From: Cacajao melanocephalus
Taxonomy: Eukaryota; Chordata; Mammalia; Primates; Pitheciidae
Length of the DNA: 64,000 bases
Direction of reading: 5' to 3'
NCBI GenBank assembly: GCA_963573385.1
Contig: CAUYLG010038459.1
Span: 1-64,000, forward strand
Position numbers and translations under genes: made by a program. The notes beneath the pieces are model-generated. The model had not been told where the DNA came from. It searched no databases and saw nothing but the letters and a program-made list of their open reading frames with translations. How positions within the stretch are numbered: the stretch's first letter is position 1; each line of letters opens with the position of its first letter. Positions 12,215-23,352 of the stretch are shown in pieces.

Positions 12215-12520
12215 TCAGCTTAAAGTGCTCTGGAGGCCAGGGGATGAAGGTCACGTGGTCTCTGAGCAGCAGGGTGCATTGAAGGAAGACCTCAGAGAGA
12301 CCCTGCTGAAATTCCCAGCTCTGCCACTTACTCTCTGTGTGACGTGGATATGTAACATGATCTGTCTGAGGCTCCATCTCCTTTCTGATCAAGCAGAAAA
12401 CTAAGAATCTGGAAGCAATAGCGACCTCATAGAGTGCTTGTGAAGATCAGCAATAATGGAAGAAAGACACCTAGCACAATGTCTGGCACGAAGTAGGTGC
12501 TCAATGCTAATAATCATTAG
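12215..12520 (+). mobile_element. MIR SINE, sense
   Basis: cccagctctgccacttactc, tgtgtgacg and ctcatagagtgcttgtgaag are followed by tagcacaatgtctggcacg and taggtgctcaatgctaataa, in MIR order. The left edge is uncertain. Confidence 0.85.
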
Positions 12521-13174
12521 ATTCTGCAGATGGCGTCTTCTGGCCAGAATTTGAATTAAGGGGGTTTGTGCAATCGAGTTTCCAGCATCCTCCCTTTTTT
12601 CTTAGAAAAAGCTGGCTCCTGGGGCATTTTTCCCCCTCTATGAGGCGAAATTCCAGTCTGGATCGTGTCCCCTCTATGCAGCCCAAACATGCTTTTCCGT
12701 GGCCATGACCCTGCATGCACACCGCGAGGAACCGGTCCTGCCTGATACTGCAGGTCTGGAAGACAAGGGTCATCAGCCCTGCTAATTAAATCTGCAGATG
12801 ATAACAAACTGGGTGGCTCTGCAAACAGCACCACAGAGGACGGGGATATAAATGAGAAGGGACCTGGGGAGTTTACAAAATATGGGACAGGAAATCACAA
12901 AATGAGATTCAATGCAGAAGAATGCAAGGAACTGCAACTGGAGGGAATAATCAGAAACATAGACCCTGGAGGGGAAGGGGAAGCTGGAAAACAGCAGAGG
13001 TGATGAGGGCTTGGAGCGGATGGGAGACAGGTGGCAAATGAGAGAATGGGCGCAGGAGGTGAGCAGGAAGTAGGAGTCGAGAAGCCTGGAGGGAAGTCCA
13101 GATGGAAACTGCGGGTCCCCTCCAGCAGCGTCATTCTCAGTGTCCCAGGCACACTTCCAAAGGTCATCCTCCCC
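12521..13174. other. Unassigned DNA
   Basis: No repeat recognised. Antisense frames of 88-140 codons here overlap one another in different frames and show no protein signature. Confidence 0.5.
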
Positions 13175-13430
13175 TCCAGCATCAGCCCGTCGCACCTCCT
13201 CCAAGAAGCCTTTCTGGATGCCTACAGCAAGCCCTACCAGTCTCCCCGCTCATCACTCTTCTGCGCTCGGCAGGGCCATGTTTGACTGTGGGCATCATTC
13301 CACATATGACTCTTTTATCTCCAACCAAACTCTCAGCTCCAGGGGGACAAGGACTCAGCCCTGGGGCTCACTGTGCTCCTCCCTGCATCCAACTCAGTGC
13401 AAAGCCCGGGGTAGATCTTCAATAAAAATG
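13175..13430 (+). mobile_element. L2 LINE 3' end, sense, diverged
   Basis: ctcctccaagaagcctttct, then agctccagggggacaagg, then actcagtgcaaagcc and tcttcaataaaaatg keep the order of an L2 tail. Divergence is high. Confidence 0.55.
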
Positions 13431-15377
13431 AGGATGGGCATCACCTCCAATAACATGACAAAGAGAAGAATTTCCCTCTCCGACCCCTGCTGGGTCAAAA
13501 TTCTATCTGAGTCCTCTCAGTCCTTACTTCTAGGCTGTCGGCCCTAGCCCAGTGCCTCATGTGTGGCACCCCTGAGTCAATTGCTTGTTTAACCCTTACT
13601 CATGCCAGAACACAAACCAGAGATGGCTCAGGAGCCAGGGGAAAAGAAGACAAATCACAAGTCGGGGGGAAACGATGAGGCGGATGTGTTCCTCATGTGA
13701 CGGGGACTCTCTCCTGACATAGCCATGGTCCTGAGTCTTCTGCAAGATGACAGTGGCTTACCTGAGACACCTTTCCCCTTTCAGCTAACAACTTCAGAGT
13801 CAATAAGCACGATACAAATAATCAGGAGGATGAGTTATAACTCCTTCTCAGGAAACTTAAGGAAGGTTTACCAGGCCCTCGGAGGAAATGTAACTGCTGC
13901 CTTGAGCCACTGTCAAATCCAGCTCCTCTGACGAAAGGCAGGAGCCCGCCCTCTGCATCAGCAGCCCAAGAACACCATCACTCTCCCTAAACGTGTGTGT
14001 CTTAGGAAATGAAGGGAACAAGTACCAAAAACGTGTTTTGACGCTCAGCCCACCATGGCACCAGGGACAACAGAGGGGAAAGTAAAAAGCCAAAAGTGCA
14101 GGGCAATCCTTCTGCAGAGAAGCCTGGGGAGCAACGTGTCTTTAGGGTACCTGATGTTCATGGCAGGTTCATTACAGCCCAAGCCGACAGGATGCTGACT
14201 GTTCTGAGAGGCCTCTGGAGAAAGGAAGCCCACAGTGTTTTCCGCTCATCTGGACCCACGCTCTTCCAGGGGTGCTTTCCCCCAGCCCAGGGCAGTGGGG
14301 GAGACACAGACACCAGGTCCTGGTGTCAGCACTGCCACTTCTCATCTTCAGCACCTTAACAACGTCACACCTGAGCTACCCCAGGGCGCTGCCTTCTGCT
14401 TACCTATATAATGACAGCATTGAACTCTGAAGGTCCCCTCCCTCTGAAAGATCCTGTGACTTCATGAAGGGCAGGAATTCTCTCAGCACCTCAGCCTTAG
14501 CCTGAAGAATTAAGTCTTAATCATTCTACCCCAAATGTCCTTTGATGGGCTGGAAAGCTCCAGCCTCCCGGGAGGACCCAGAAGTGAGTTAGAACACAGA
14601 GTCACAGAGATTTCCACCACCTAAATAGAACTGCCTCTCTTCTTGTCTTCTTTCCCCAAAGGTCCCTTTCCTCTTCTCATATTCTAAAACTTGAAGGGAT
14701 CAAAGATCCTACCCAAGATGAGGCACCTCCCTGCTGAAAGAGAAATCCAGCACATCCCAGCTGCTGAATGCCAGTATTTACTAAAGTTTGACACTTGCTA
14801 CCCTAACCAAGGTGGCCACATGCAGTGGTGCAGGTCACGCACTGCACAAAGGGGGCACCACCATGGAGAAGATAGTTTTATTCAATAGCATAATTACTAT
14901 GACAGTTTTCTGGAAGATAGTAAAGTGCCTTGATCTGACAGAATCAGAATTAAGGTAATTTCCAAAAAAAATGATTTTTTATTAAAAAAAACAACTTGAG
15001 GAAGGGAGACCTTTTTCTCATTGGCGCAAAGGCACCACATGGACTCACCATGGTCCCAATCTTCAGCCTGGATGCCGGCTCACGGGAAGATGGCCAGAGA
15101 GAGAAGATGGGAGCACTTAATGTCCTCTCTGCTACTCCAAAGCAGAACCTACAGTCAAGAATGGAATCTGCAAAAGTCATCCACAAGGGTTGTAAATGAC
15201 ACATAGGCCCAAGCAGAATCCCTCCTGGGGATATTTATATTTTTAAAGGTCAAATAAAAGAGTAATTTCTTAAAGACTGGGTCCTTATTTTGTTCATCAC
15301 TAAGTCCTAAGCATTTGGATACCTATCACAGTGTCCAGGTGTCCACTGGACACTCTACTCCTAGAACAGAGTATGGA
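13431..15377. other. Unassigned DNA with a possible MIR scrap
   Basis: About 1.9 kb with no gene. Positions 14325-14460 (tcagcactgccacttctca and downstream) may be a very diverged MIR in sense orientation. The remainder shows nothing I recognise. Confidence 0.4.
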
Positions 15378-15702
15378 CTCTAAACCAGAGGTTCCCAAGC
15401 TGGTACCAGTCTGTGGTCTGTTAGGAGCCAGGCTGCACAGCAGGAGGTGAAGGGTAGGGGAGCAAGCATCCCCTGCTGTCAGATCAGCAGCGGTATTATA
15501 ACTCACAGGAGCACAGACCCTATTGTGAACTGTGCATGCGAGGGACCTAGGTTGCGCGCTCCTTATGAGAATTTAATGCCTGATGATCTGAGGTGGAAGT
15601 TTCATCCCAAGACCATCCCCCTCACCCACCAGTCCATGGAAAAATTGTCTTCCATGAAACCAGTCCCTGGTGCCAAAGAGATTGGGGACCACTGCTCTAA
15701 AT
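15378..15702 (-). mobile_element. MER1-type hAT DNA transposon with 8-bp duplications
   Basis: A non-autonomous hAT copy spans 15386-15694. It starts CAGAGGTTCCCAAGC and ends TTGGGGACCACTG, imperfect terminal inverted repeats. Internally it keeps gctgcacagcaggaggtga, gaactgtgcatgcgaggga and ggaaaaattgtcttccatga, which I recall as MER1A/MER1B. The flanking 8-bp duplications are CTCTAAAC (15378-15385) and CTCTAAAT (15695-15702), 7 of 8 identical. No transposase is encoded. Confidence 0.82.
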
Positions 15703-16699
15703 GGCTTGATGGGATAAGGAAAACCAATGGATACCATCTCTGTTGTTTTTGCTTATGTCAGAAACCTACTGGCGGGGAGTGCAACCATCTGTGTCTCCTA
15801 AACTCATAGCCCAGAAAAAGACCCACAGTGGCTGGGCTGGAAAGTCCAGCTTGTCCTACTCAGAATCCTTCACAGGGCTTCCCACAGGACATGCTCAGGA
15901 AAGCTGCATAAACGTTTCTGAGACAGAGAAAATTGGAAATGTACAATCTTCTAAGTTCTTTTTATTCATCCTGCAACCAACAGAATCAGAGAAGCAGTCC
16001 AGAAACTAGCTCTAGGATGTCAGCCAGCTCTTAATGGGGCCAGGTAAACGAGACAGGAGCAACATGCATTTTCCATTGTCCTTCGTCCCCATCGTGACCC
16101 TCAGCTTTTTCCCAGAGCCCTTCTTAGGAGCTCCCACTTGCCTCTGGCCTCGCTCTGATGGGTCTATGTCCTGGACATCCCCTCACCCTGGCTTACCTGT
16201 CCTTCAACCCACATCCTTTCCAGGTAAAGAAGTCCTTGGGATGGCCCCAAGGAGCTCATAGCCTAACGCAGGGTCGCTTACTTAGGGACTACCACGTGGC
16301 TGTTTTTCAATCTATGATGAGCAATGCTTTTAAGGTATTGGAGCAACCCTTATAAGATATTGACAAATATCTGACCCCACCCAGCTCTACTGTGATGGGG
16401 CTTCAAAGGCTTCATCTCAAACCAGTGATGAACGGCAGAGATCAGGCCTACTAGGAGGTCCAGGGGCCTCAAATCATGCCATCTACATGCCGTTTGTGCA
16501 AGTCTGTGAATATACTAAAAACCACTTAATTCTACATTTTAGAAGTGTGCATTTAACAGTATTAAAAATTACATCTTAAAAAAAAATACTACCTGGACCT
16601 CCATTTCAGTCCACAAAGAGGGCCATCCCTACTACGGGTCTAGAAAAGCCTTCTAAATAGTCCTTTTTCTGGAGAAAAGATGTGTCCACAGTTCTGGGA
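15703..16699. other. Unassigned DNA
   Basis: About 1 kb, nothing recognised. Confidence 0.45.
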
Positions 16700-16860
16700 G
16701 GAGGCATTGTATAATGAAAAGGAATGGGCTCTGGAACCTGTCAGCCCTCCACGTTCCTATCTGTGTCACCTGGGTAGTTACTTAACAGGCTGAGCCCTGG
16801 TTCAAAGACAGAAAAAGAACACCTTTCATGGGACCATTGTGAAGATCCAGTCTGCAGAGA
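16700..16860 (+). mobile_element. MIR SINE, sense
   Basis: ggaatgggctctggaacc, ctatctgtgtcacctggg and tagttacttaacaggctgag match the MIR 5' half and core in order. Confidence 0.7.
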
Positions 16861-17125
16861 TGTGGGAAACACCACTCCCTGGTGCACGTGTTGCAGGTGC
16901 GCATGTATGTTATTTTCCTTCAGCGAGAGGGGACCGTTTGCCTTGGGGGCTCTCTTTGTTTCAACATTTGGTAATCTGGGCTGGACAACACTCCATCCTT
17001 ATTTGCAAGTCTACTGTAAATTGCTAATTTCTATATTGCTGTAAATAAAACAGATAAAGACAGGGTTTATAGGCCCTACCAGGATTACAACTTTGTTACT
17101 TTTGCCTGAAAGCGCCTAAGACAGT

Positions 17126-17127
<2 letters not shown>
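16861..17127. other. Unassigned DNA
   Basis: Nothing recognised. Confidence 0.4.
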
Positions 17128-17166
<39 letters not shown>

Positions 17167-17180
17167 GTCTCTCTCTCTCT
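17128..17180. repeat. (CT)n microsatellite
   Basis: An almost pure CT run of about 31 bp, followed by two GT interruptions and more CT. Confidence 0.95.
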
Positions 17181-18741
17181 GCACCTGGTGTCCCCAGGCT
17201 CTTGAACTCTGGCCTCATGTTGCTCTCTAGCTCTGTCACTAGGCCAGCTAAGCCACTGACTCAGGACAACCATGGGTTGCTGTGCAGATGACAAATGAAT
17301 CTGGGACTCTGTGGGCAAATAGCATCCAACTCACTTCATACCATATGCCCCGCTACACTCCAGAGCCCATCCACATCCCCAACCCGTCCCTGCCTCGCTG
17401 GAGGAATTTGGGCTGGGGCCCATCCAGCAGGCTAGAGGAAGCCAAGGAGAGCCTGCTCAAAGCCTGAAAGAGGCCAGGAGGAGCATGTCCTGGCGATTAA
17501 CGATGGGCTGAGCTGGAGAGTCTTCTCTGGCTGTTCTGGCAGCCTTTCCGTCAACACGTCAGGACAAATGAGGTGTTTCTGTCAATCACTGAAGATGCAT
17601 GGCATCCCGACTGAATCCTCCCTGAGCTAATGGGGTTGCTTGGGAGACATTCAGCATTGAAAGAAGCTCTTGGTTCAGGGGTGGTGAAGGGTTTTGCAGG
17701 AAAGCCTCAGCAGGTGGTCATAACGTATGTGACAACTGCATGTGGGAGCTGCAAAGCCCCTCCAAGGCTAGTGGCAGCCTCACAGCCCTTTAGAGGAACC
17801 TCTCAGCTCTAGGGACACCAGCCAGAGCTGGTGTACCCCACCCCAACCAAGAGAGGCCCAGAGAAGCCCAGACCTCCCGTCTGCATGCTTGGGAAGACCA
17901 GGATGGAGGCCTCAATGCTCAGTGCTTTTACATATATCTGTGGAGTCCCCAGTATGAACAAGGAGGAACTCAAAGAGCTGGACCAGACACAGACTTTGCC
18001 CTCGAGCAGCTTTTAGACTGGGGAATCATAAAAGAGGCTAGGAAAAAAAGACCAGGAGGCTGACAGCTACAGAAAATGTATGAGAGAGACATTGTGGGGG
18101 ATGGAGCTTGAACCTCCCAGCTCTTTCTCCTAAAGAGCTAGGCTACAAGGTCAATGTCTGAGGGCTCAGTTCACAACCACGGAAGGGTGCCCTGGGTTAG
18201 GTCAGGACAGGACTGAGCCCTGATCTGCCCGATTCACCAGCTGAGTGAGCGTAGGGAAATCACCTCCCTTCCTCTCCCTTCTCTTCCCCTATGCAGGCAA
18301 GAGCTTAGGTTAGAGGACCTCTGAGGGCCTTCCCAACTCCAGAGCTGCGCGCTTCTTTGATGATTCATATTCAGTCACTTTTGTCACCTCAACAGGGCCT
18401 CAAACCCACACAAGCCTCTCTGTTGTCACAGCCTGCTGCCCCTTGCTTGACTCTGTCCCCACTCTCTGCCCTTCCATGCAGCTGTGGGCGTGTACCTCTG
18501 GGCTCTCAGCTCTCTCCAAGCCCCCGTGCCTCATGCAACTTGCTGTGCCTTCTGGCATCTGCTTCCTAATCAGAAACCTCACACATGTCTCCAAGGCTCC
18601 CCTCAGCCAGATCCTCCAGCTCATCTTCCTCTGAATTGTATGTGTTAGTTGCACAGACAGAAATCCAGAGAGCCTCCAAGGATTAGGGTCCATGTCTTTT
18701 TTTATTTAGAACTCTCACCTGCCGACCCTGAGGAGAGGGCT
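17181..18741. other. Unassigned DNA
   Basis: About 1.56 kb with no repeat or gene recognised. Short frames on both strands overlap and have no domain signature. Confidence 0.5.
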
Positions 18742-18931
18742 CAGCACACTTTTTCTGTAAAGTGCAGGCCATGTGGTTTCTGTCACAGCTACTCAACTCT
18801 GATGTTGAGTCACAAAAGAAGTCATAAACAATACATAAGTGAATGAGTATAGCTGAATTCCAGAAAATTTTATTTACTAAAGTAGGTGGTAGGCTGGATT
18901 TGGCCTGCGGGTCACAGTTTGCTAAATCCTG
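18742..18931. mobile_element. MER3-like hAT DNA transposon
   Basis: cactttttctgtaaagtgca, tctgtcacagctactcaact, attttatttactaaagtagg and atttggcctgcgggtcacag follow the consensus I recall for MER3 (hAT group). It runs from CAG at 18742 to CTG at 18929-18931. The first few bases of the left terminus are eroded and I could not confirm an 8-bp duplication. Confidence 0.65.
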
Positions 18932-18974
18932 CTCTAGGGCAGGCTTTAGTGACAGACACATCTGCATCTGGCCC

Positions 18975-19115
18975 CTCTCTCTTCTCTGCAATTATTTACA
19001 TGTCTGTCTGCTATGCTGGACTACCTGGAGGCCAGCTCTGTGTCTTTTACCTCTTGAACCCCAGTGTCTGATACTATGCCTTATATATAATAGGTGTCCA
19101 ATAAATGCTCGTCCT
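18975..19115 (+). mobile_element. L2 LINE 3' end, sense
   Basis: tggactacctggaggccagc, then gaaccccagtgtctgatac and ataataggtgtccaataaat match the L2 tail in order. Confidence 0.6.
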
Positions 19116-20079
19116 CTAAACGCCCTGATCTGGTGGTACCTGTTTCACGTTTTACAACCTAAGATCATCAACAGGACAGACCATGAGGTAACAAGAGGCA
19201 CAGCAAGAAGACCCAGCCACACAAGTTTGGACCATACCTGCCAGAGATTGCAGGGAAAGGCAAGCTGGTCTGCTGGCCTCAGCACTGCTCTTGGAGGGAA
19301 CTCCTTTCTGCTACATCAAAGGGCACAGCAACCGATTAAAGGTTTGGACCAGACACTCCACCTCCTGGATCCATTCCTCCATCCCCTCCCACACTAACCA
19401 TCCCCAACTGATGGCCCTCCAGGGACCAGGATAAATCATAGAAGGCAGACATCTGTGGGAGCTTCCAGTCTCTTTAATCTGAACCTGTGGCAGATGCCTA
19501 ATATCCACCACTAACACATTCCTCAAGCTGCACAGGTGACAGACACCGGCAAACACCTCAGGCCGCTTGGCTCTCTCAGTATTCTTGTGATTAAGCGCAG
19601 TGATCTCCAGTCTACACAAGAGCAGATTGAGCTCAAAGAGACTCAACATCACCGCAGTGAGCAGCACAATGTGGCCACCATAAAAAGATGACAGGGTGTA
19701 GGCTACATCCAGAATGATGGAGAGGAAGAGCCCCTCTCTGGCTGGTTCATTTCAAGAGGTCAGGAAAATCAGAGATCATTCAGAGAAGAGAGGTGAGAAA
19801 GTTAAAGAACTCAAGGCCACAGCCAGTGAAAAATCAATGAAGCAACTTGAATGATTTTACTGGGTAGAGAGAAGGCCAGGGCAAAGATGTGGGGAAAGAA
19901 GGATGATATCTGGCTTCAAACTGCCTCTGCAGACTTAGTCCGTGTGGTGCCAAGGGGTAGGGCCAGCCTAGCTGAGGAGGAAAGAAACATCCCCCTCAGT
20001 CCACTATTCTGGCCATGGCCCAAATACCCGTTGGAATTATGTCCTAGAATATGACGGGGTTCTAAGAGCACTATTGTAA
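19116..20079. other. Unassigned DNA
   Basis: About 960 bp without recognised repeats. A 184-codon frame on + (18843-19397) runs across the MER3-like and L2 fossils and is judged chance. Confidence 0.5.
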
Positions 20080-20153
20080 TTACTTCACCTGCCTTTTTGG
20101 AATAAGACAATATTCATCCACATCAGTCTTATTCTAAAAGGCAAGTGAAGTAA
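20080..20153. repeat. Inverted repeat able to form a 74-nt hairpin
   Basis: The left arm 20080-20108 and right arm 20126-20153 are complementary at 26 of 29 positions (two mismatches, one single-base gap), with a 17-nt loop. The arms include ttacttcacctgccttttt and its near reverse complement. Length and pairing resemble a small palindromic transposon or a pre-miRNA-sized stem-loop. Confidence 0.88.
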
Positions 20154-20162
20154 CTTCACCTC

Positions 20163-20200
20163 CAGTACCAGCCCATGGCCTGGGGGTTGGGGACCCCCGG
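20163..20200 (+). mobile_element. Terminal fragment of a MER1-type hAT
   Basis: cccatggcctgggggttggg then gacccccgg matches the outermost 35-40 bases of the same hAT family seen at 15.4 kb, in the opposite orientation. The rest of the element is absent. Confidence 0.6.
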
Positions 20201-20364
20201 TTTAAAGCGTTAATACCTATGTAGCACTAAGAATCATGTCTGTTATCAGGGAGCATACCACTCTAAATTTTAGATAAGCCAAGGCATGCAAAGTTTTGGT
20301 TTTCCATTTTACTACAATCACTACTGTGAATGTGAATAATACTTACGACTCTCTGTCTATTAAA

Positions 20365-20590
20365 TGTGAGGCACTGTACCAACTAGATTGTGTGTAAAGT
20401 ATTTTCTCTCTAATTCTTACAATAATACTGTAAGGGAAGTAAAAAAATCTTCATTTTACAGATGGGGAAATTGAGGCTCAGAAAGGTTGACTAATCTGGT
20501 GAGGATCACACATTAAAAAGTGGTGGAATCGAGATTCACGCTCAGGTTTACAGGACTTAAAAGCCTTTCCTTAATACCATGCTGTCCCCT
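20365..20590 (-). mobile_element. MIR SINE, antisense
   Basis: gcactgtaccaactag, cattttacagatggggaaat, tgaggctcagaaagg and ttccttaataccatgctg follow the reverse-complement MIR order. Confidence 0.88.
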
Positions 20591-20599
20591 TGGGCAGGC

Positions 20600-20695
20600 A
20601 CCAGCTCTGTCCCCCACTGTGCTACCAGCCCTGGCGCAATGCCTGGGCCATAGCAAGTATGTCCAAAACACTTGATAAATTAATTGGTTCACTAA
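20600..20695 (+). mobile_element. Possible L2 tail, sense
   Basis: ccctggcgcaatgcctgggc then catagcaagtatgtcc resembles the end of L2. Short, low certainty. Confidence 0.4.
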
Positions 20696-21589
20696 TTATA
20701 AGATGGATGCATTCCCCTGATGTTGTCATTATTGATTTTCTCTTAAAGCTGTATTCAAATAACATAGAAATGAGTAGCCAACACCAACAAAGCTAGAGGT
20801 CATCTATACCTAAATGAGCCAACAGATTACTGGGAACATCACATTCCCTCACTGACTTACACAGCATTTCATGTGGCCATACAAACTTGCTGGGAACAGA
20901 CTCTGTTGTGACTTAGAGAAGCCAGGAAAGGCAGCACTGAGATGTGAGGCTCCCTGAAGAAACACACTGTCCAGTACCTTCCGTGAGGGTGCGGTCTTCC
21001 ACGGGAAATGGAGCAGGGAACAAAGGCATACCTTATAACATTTTATCCTCAAGCAGATTGCTAATCATGCCCTGCTCCGGCTTAACATGTGGCTTGGAGA
21101 AAGAAAAAGTAATGGACCAACAGGAACACTAAAAGTGAGACAGTTGATGTGTCTACAAGTGCGGAAGGCCTGCGAGAACATGTCAGTGTGCTTCAACCTT
21201 CTCCAGTTAAAACATGGCTTGGTATTGAAGCTGTTTGCATTTCCTGCTCCCCAGGTACGAGGATAGGGAAAAGAGAAAGGAAGTTGAAGCAGGATCAGGG
21301 CTAAGGAGCCAAGTGAAGCTGATTCCAAATAAACAGTTTTTTCTTCAAATAATCAATAATCAGCAGATGAAGCTGCAGGCAGGTAAATAAGAAGGGACTG
21401 TACCCAAGCCCAAGAAACAAAGCCAATTTCAGAAGCCCTTCAGTTTCCTGGTGAATTTCGGACATGATAAGATAAAAAAGAAAGTCTAAACAAACCAGTT
21501 ATTATAGCTCAGATCCAGATCAGAAGCAGAAAAATAATCTTAGGGAATGATGTAGTTGTAAACATATGCTAAGTAATCTCTCTCTCTCT
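20696..21589. other. Unassigned DNA
   Basis: About 890 bp with nothing recognised. Confidence 0.45.
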
Positions 21590-22870
21590 CGATACAAGAC
21601 CTGTGAAGCACTAGGGCTACCAGGATAAAAGACACTATTCGCATTGTCAAGGAGCTCACTAGGAGGGAAATAGACACGAAAAAAAATTATTGCAGTATTC
21701 GCAGGGTGCAATAGAAGTGGGGAAGAAGAAACGTAAGGGTCAAGGAAGACTTCATAGAAGAGACAATGCTTGAGCTATGACCAAAACATTAAGAGAGGAA
21801 AGAGTATTCCAGATGGAGGGAGGAGCAGGGGCAGGGGCTGGAGACAAGAAGCAGCATGGCAAGTGGTGTGCATTTGGAGTCAAGTCAGAGAATGTGGAGA
21901 CTTGCTGGAGATAAAGCAAAGAGGTAGGCAAGACACTAATTGTGAAAGCCTGGTATAACATGCTTAAGAAGTGTGAACTTGCTCTTAGGTGCTTAGGAGC
22001 CACTGAAAGATTTCGAATGAGGAAATGGCTTAATCAGATTTGCATTTGGAAAGATCACTCAGATGCAGCATGAAGATAGTTTGCAGGGGTAAATCTAAAA
22101 GCTAGTTCAATCACACAAGGAGAGATAATGACTGCTGGAATTAAATGGTGGCAATAGGGAAGGTAAGGTGGAAACAGATATGGGAAGTGGAACTGACGTG
22201 ACCTGGTGGCCACCTGAAGTTGAGAGGAGGGAGAATCTAAGGAGGCTTCCAGATTCTGTTGTATTTGACAGGGAGAATGGTTAAGACAACCAGCAAAACA
22301 AGGAATAAAGAAGGTACAGATTTTATGGAGAAGATGCTGAGTTTTTTTATGAAGACCTTAAACTTGAGATGTTTCCAAAACATAAATCCAGGCATTTATG
22401 TTCAGGATACAGACATAAGAGCCTGGGGAACACAGGATAAGTGCAGGTTAAAGCAGAGCATTTGAGAGTCATCATAGGTAGTTAGAGAGTAACTTAGGCC
22501 ATATAAATGTGTGAAATTGCCTAGAAAATGTGTGTAAGAAGAGCAAAGAAAAGGAAAAAGGAAAGAAAAAAAAATCTGAAGACAGAAATCTGAGAACACT
22601 GACATTTCAATGGTAGGTAAGGAAGAAAGAACACATTTGAGAGAATAAGAGGAAGACTATAGAGGCAGAGGAGATTCAGGGAAAAGTCATGGTCTCTTGG
22701 ACACCTGAAGGAGGAAAAATGTCAAGTAGGAGGAAGGGGTCGATTGTTTCAAATGCAATAGGAAAATCAAGTCAAGTAAGGATTGAATGGGTCTCTCAAT
22801 TAATAGAAATACCAAAATAAATAAAGTAATAAGGAGCAGATTAGCAGCACTCCTAGAATTTAGTAAATAT
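21590..22870 (+). mobile_element. Probable ancient interspersed repeat, family not assigned
   Basis: This purine-rich stretch contains phrases common in many dispersed ancient mammalian copies, in consistent order: caaggaagacttcatagaag, gagtattccagatgg, ggcttaatcagatttgcatt, tggaaagatcactcagatgc, and later gattgtttcaaatgcaata. I recognise the pattern but cannot name the family with confidence. No coding frame. Confidence 0.35.
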
Positions 22871-22879
22871 TTGATAAAT

Positions 22880-23352
22880 GATAGGTGAGTGGATGAATGG
22901 ATAGATGGATGAAGAGATGGATAGGTAGATGGATGGATAGATGGGTGGGTGGGTGGGTGGATGGATGGATAGATGGGTGGGCGGTGAGTGGATGGATGGA
23001 TGGATGGATAGATGGATGGATTGATGGATTGGGAGGTGGATGGGTGGGTGGATGGATGGATAGATGAATGAGTGTATGGATGGATGAGTAGGTGGGTGGT
23101 GGATGGATGGATGGATGGATGGACGGATTGGGAGGTGGATGGGTGAGTGGATGGATGGATAGATGGATGAGTGGATGGATGGATGAGTGGATGGGTGGTG
23201 GATGGATGGATAGATGGATTGATCGATGGATGGATCAATGAATTGGGAGGTGGATGGATCAATGGATTGGGAGGTGGATGGATGGATGGATGGATGGATG
23301 GATGGATGGATGGATGGATTGGGAGGTGGATGGATGGGTGGATGGATGGATG
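22880..23352. repeat. (GGAT)n-type tetranucleotide array with higher-order structure
   Basis: About 470 bp of TGGA/TGGG/TAGA tetranucleotides. The marker ATTGGGAGGTGGAT occurs at 23028, 23127, 23242, 23266 and 23318, and the 23028 and 23127 copies head near-identical blocks 99 bp apart. The array starts just after aaatatttgataaatgatag, which resembles an L2 tail and may be the seed. Antisense frames of 180-229 codons are Ile/His/Pro/Ser repeats forced by the array. Confidence 0.95.
22943..22957 (+). other. G-quadruplex motif GGGTGGGTGGGTGGG
   Basis: Four runs of three G separated by single T bases, on the + strand within the GGAT-type array. One-nucleotide loops are known to give very stable parallel quadruplexes. 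Confidence 0.85.

Noticed and set aside
12782..13547. Overlapping frames of 135-140 codons on both strands
   Set aside because: Mutually overlapping in different frames, partly over an L2 fossil; no protein signature.
18843..19397. 184-codon frame on +
   Set aside because: It crosses a MER3-like element and an L2 tail.
20080..20153. Assigning the hairpin to MADE1 (mariner MITE)
   Set aside because: Only loose similarity such as gtaatta and the Ts/As of the arms; the MADE1 arm sequence does not fit across the stem.
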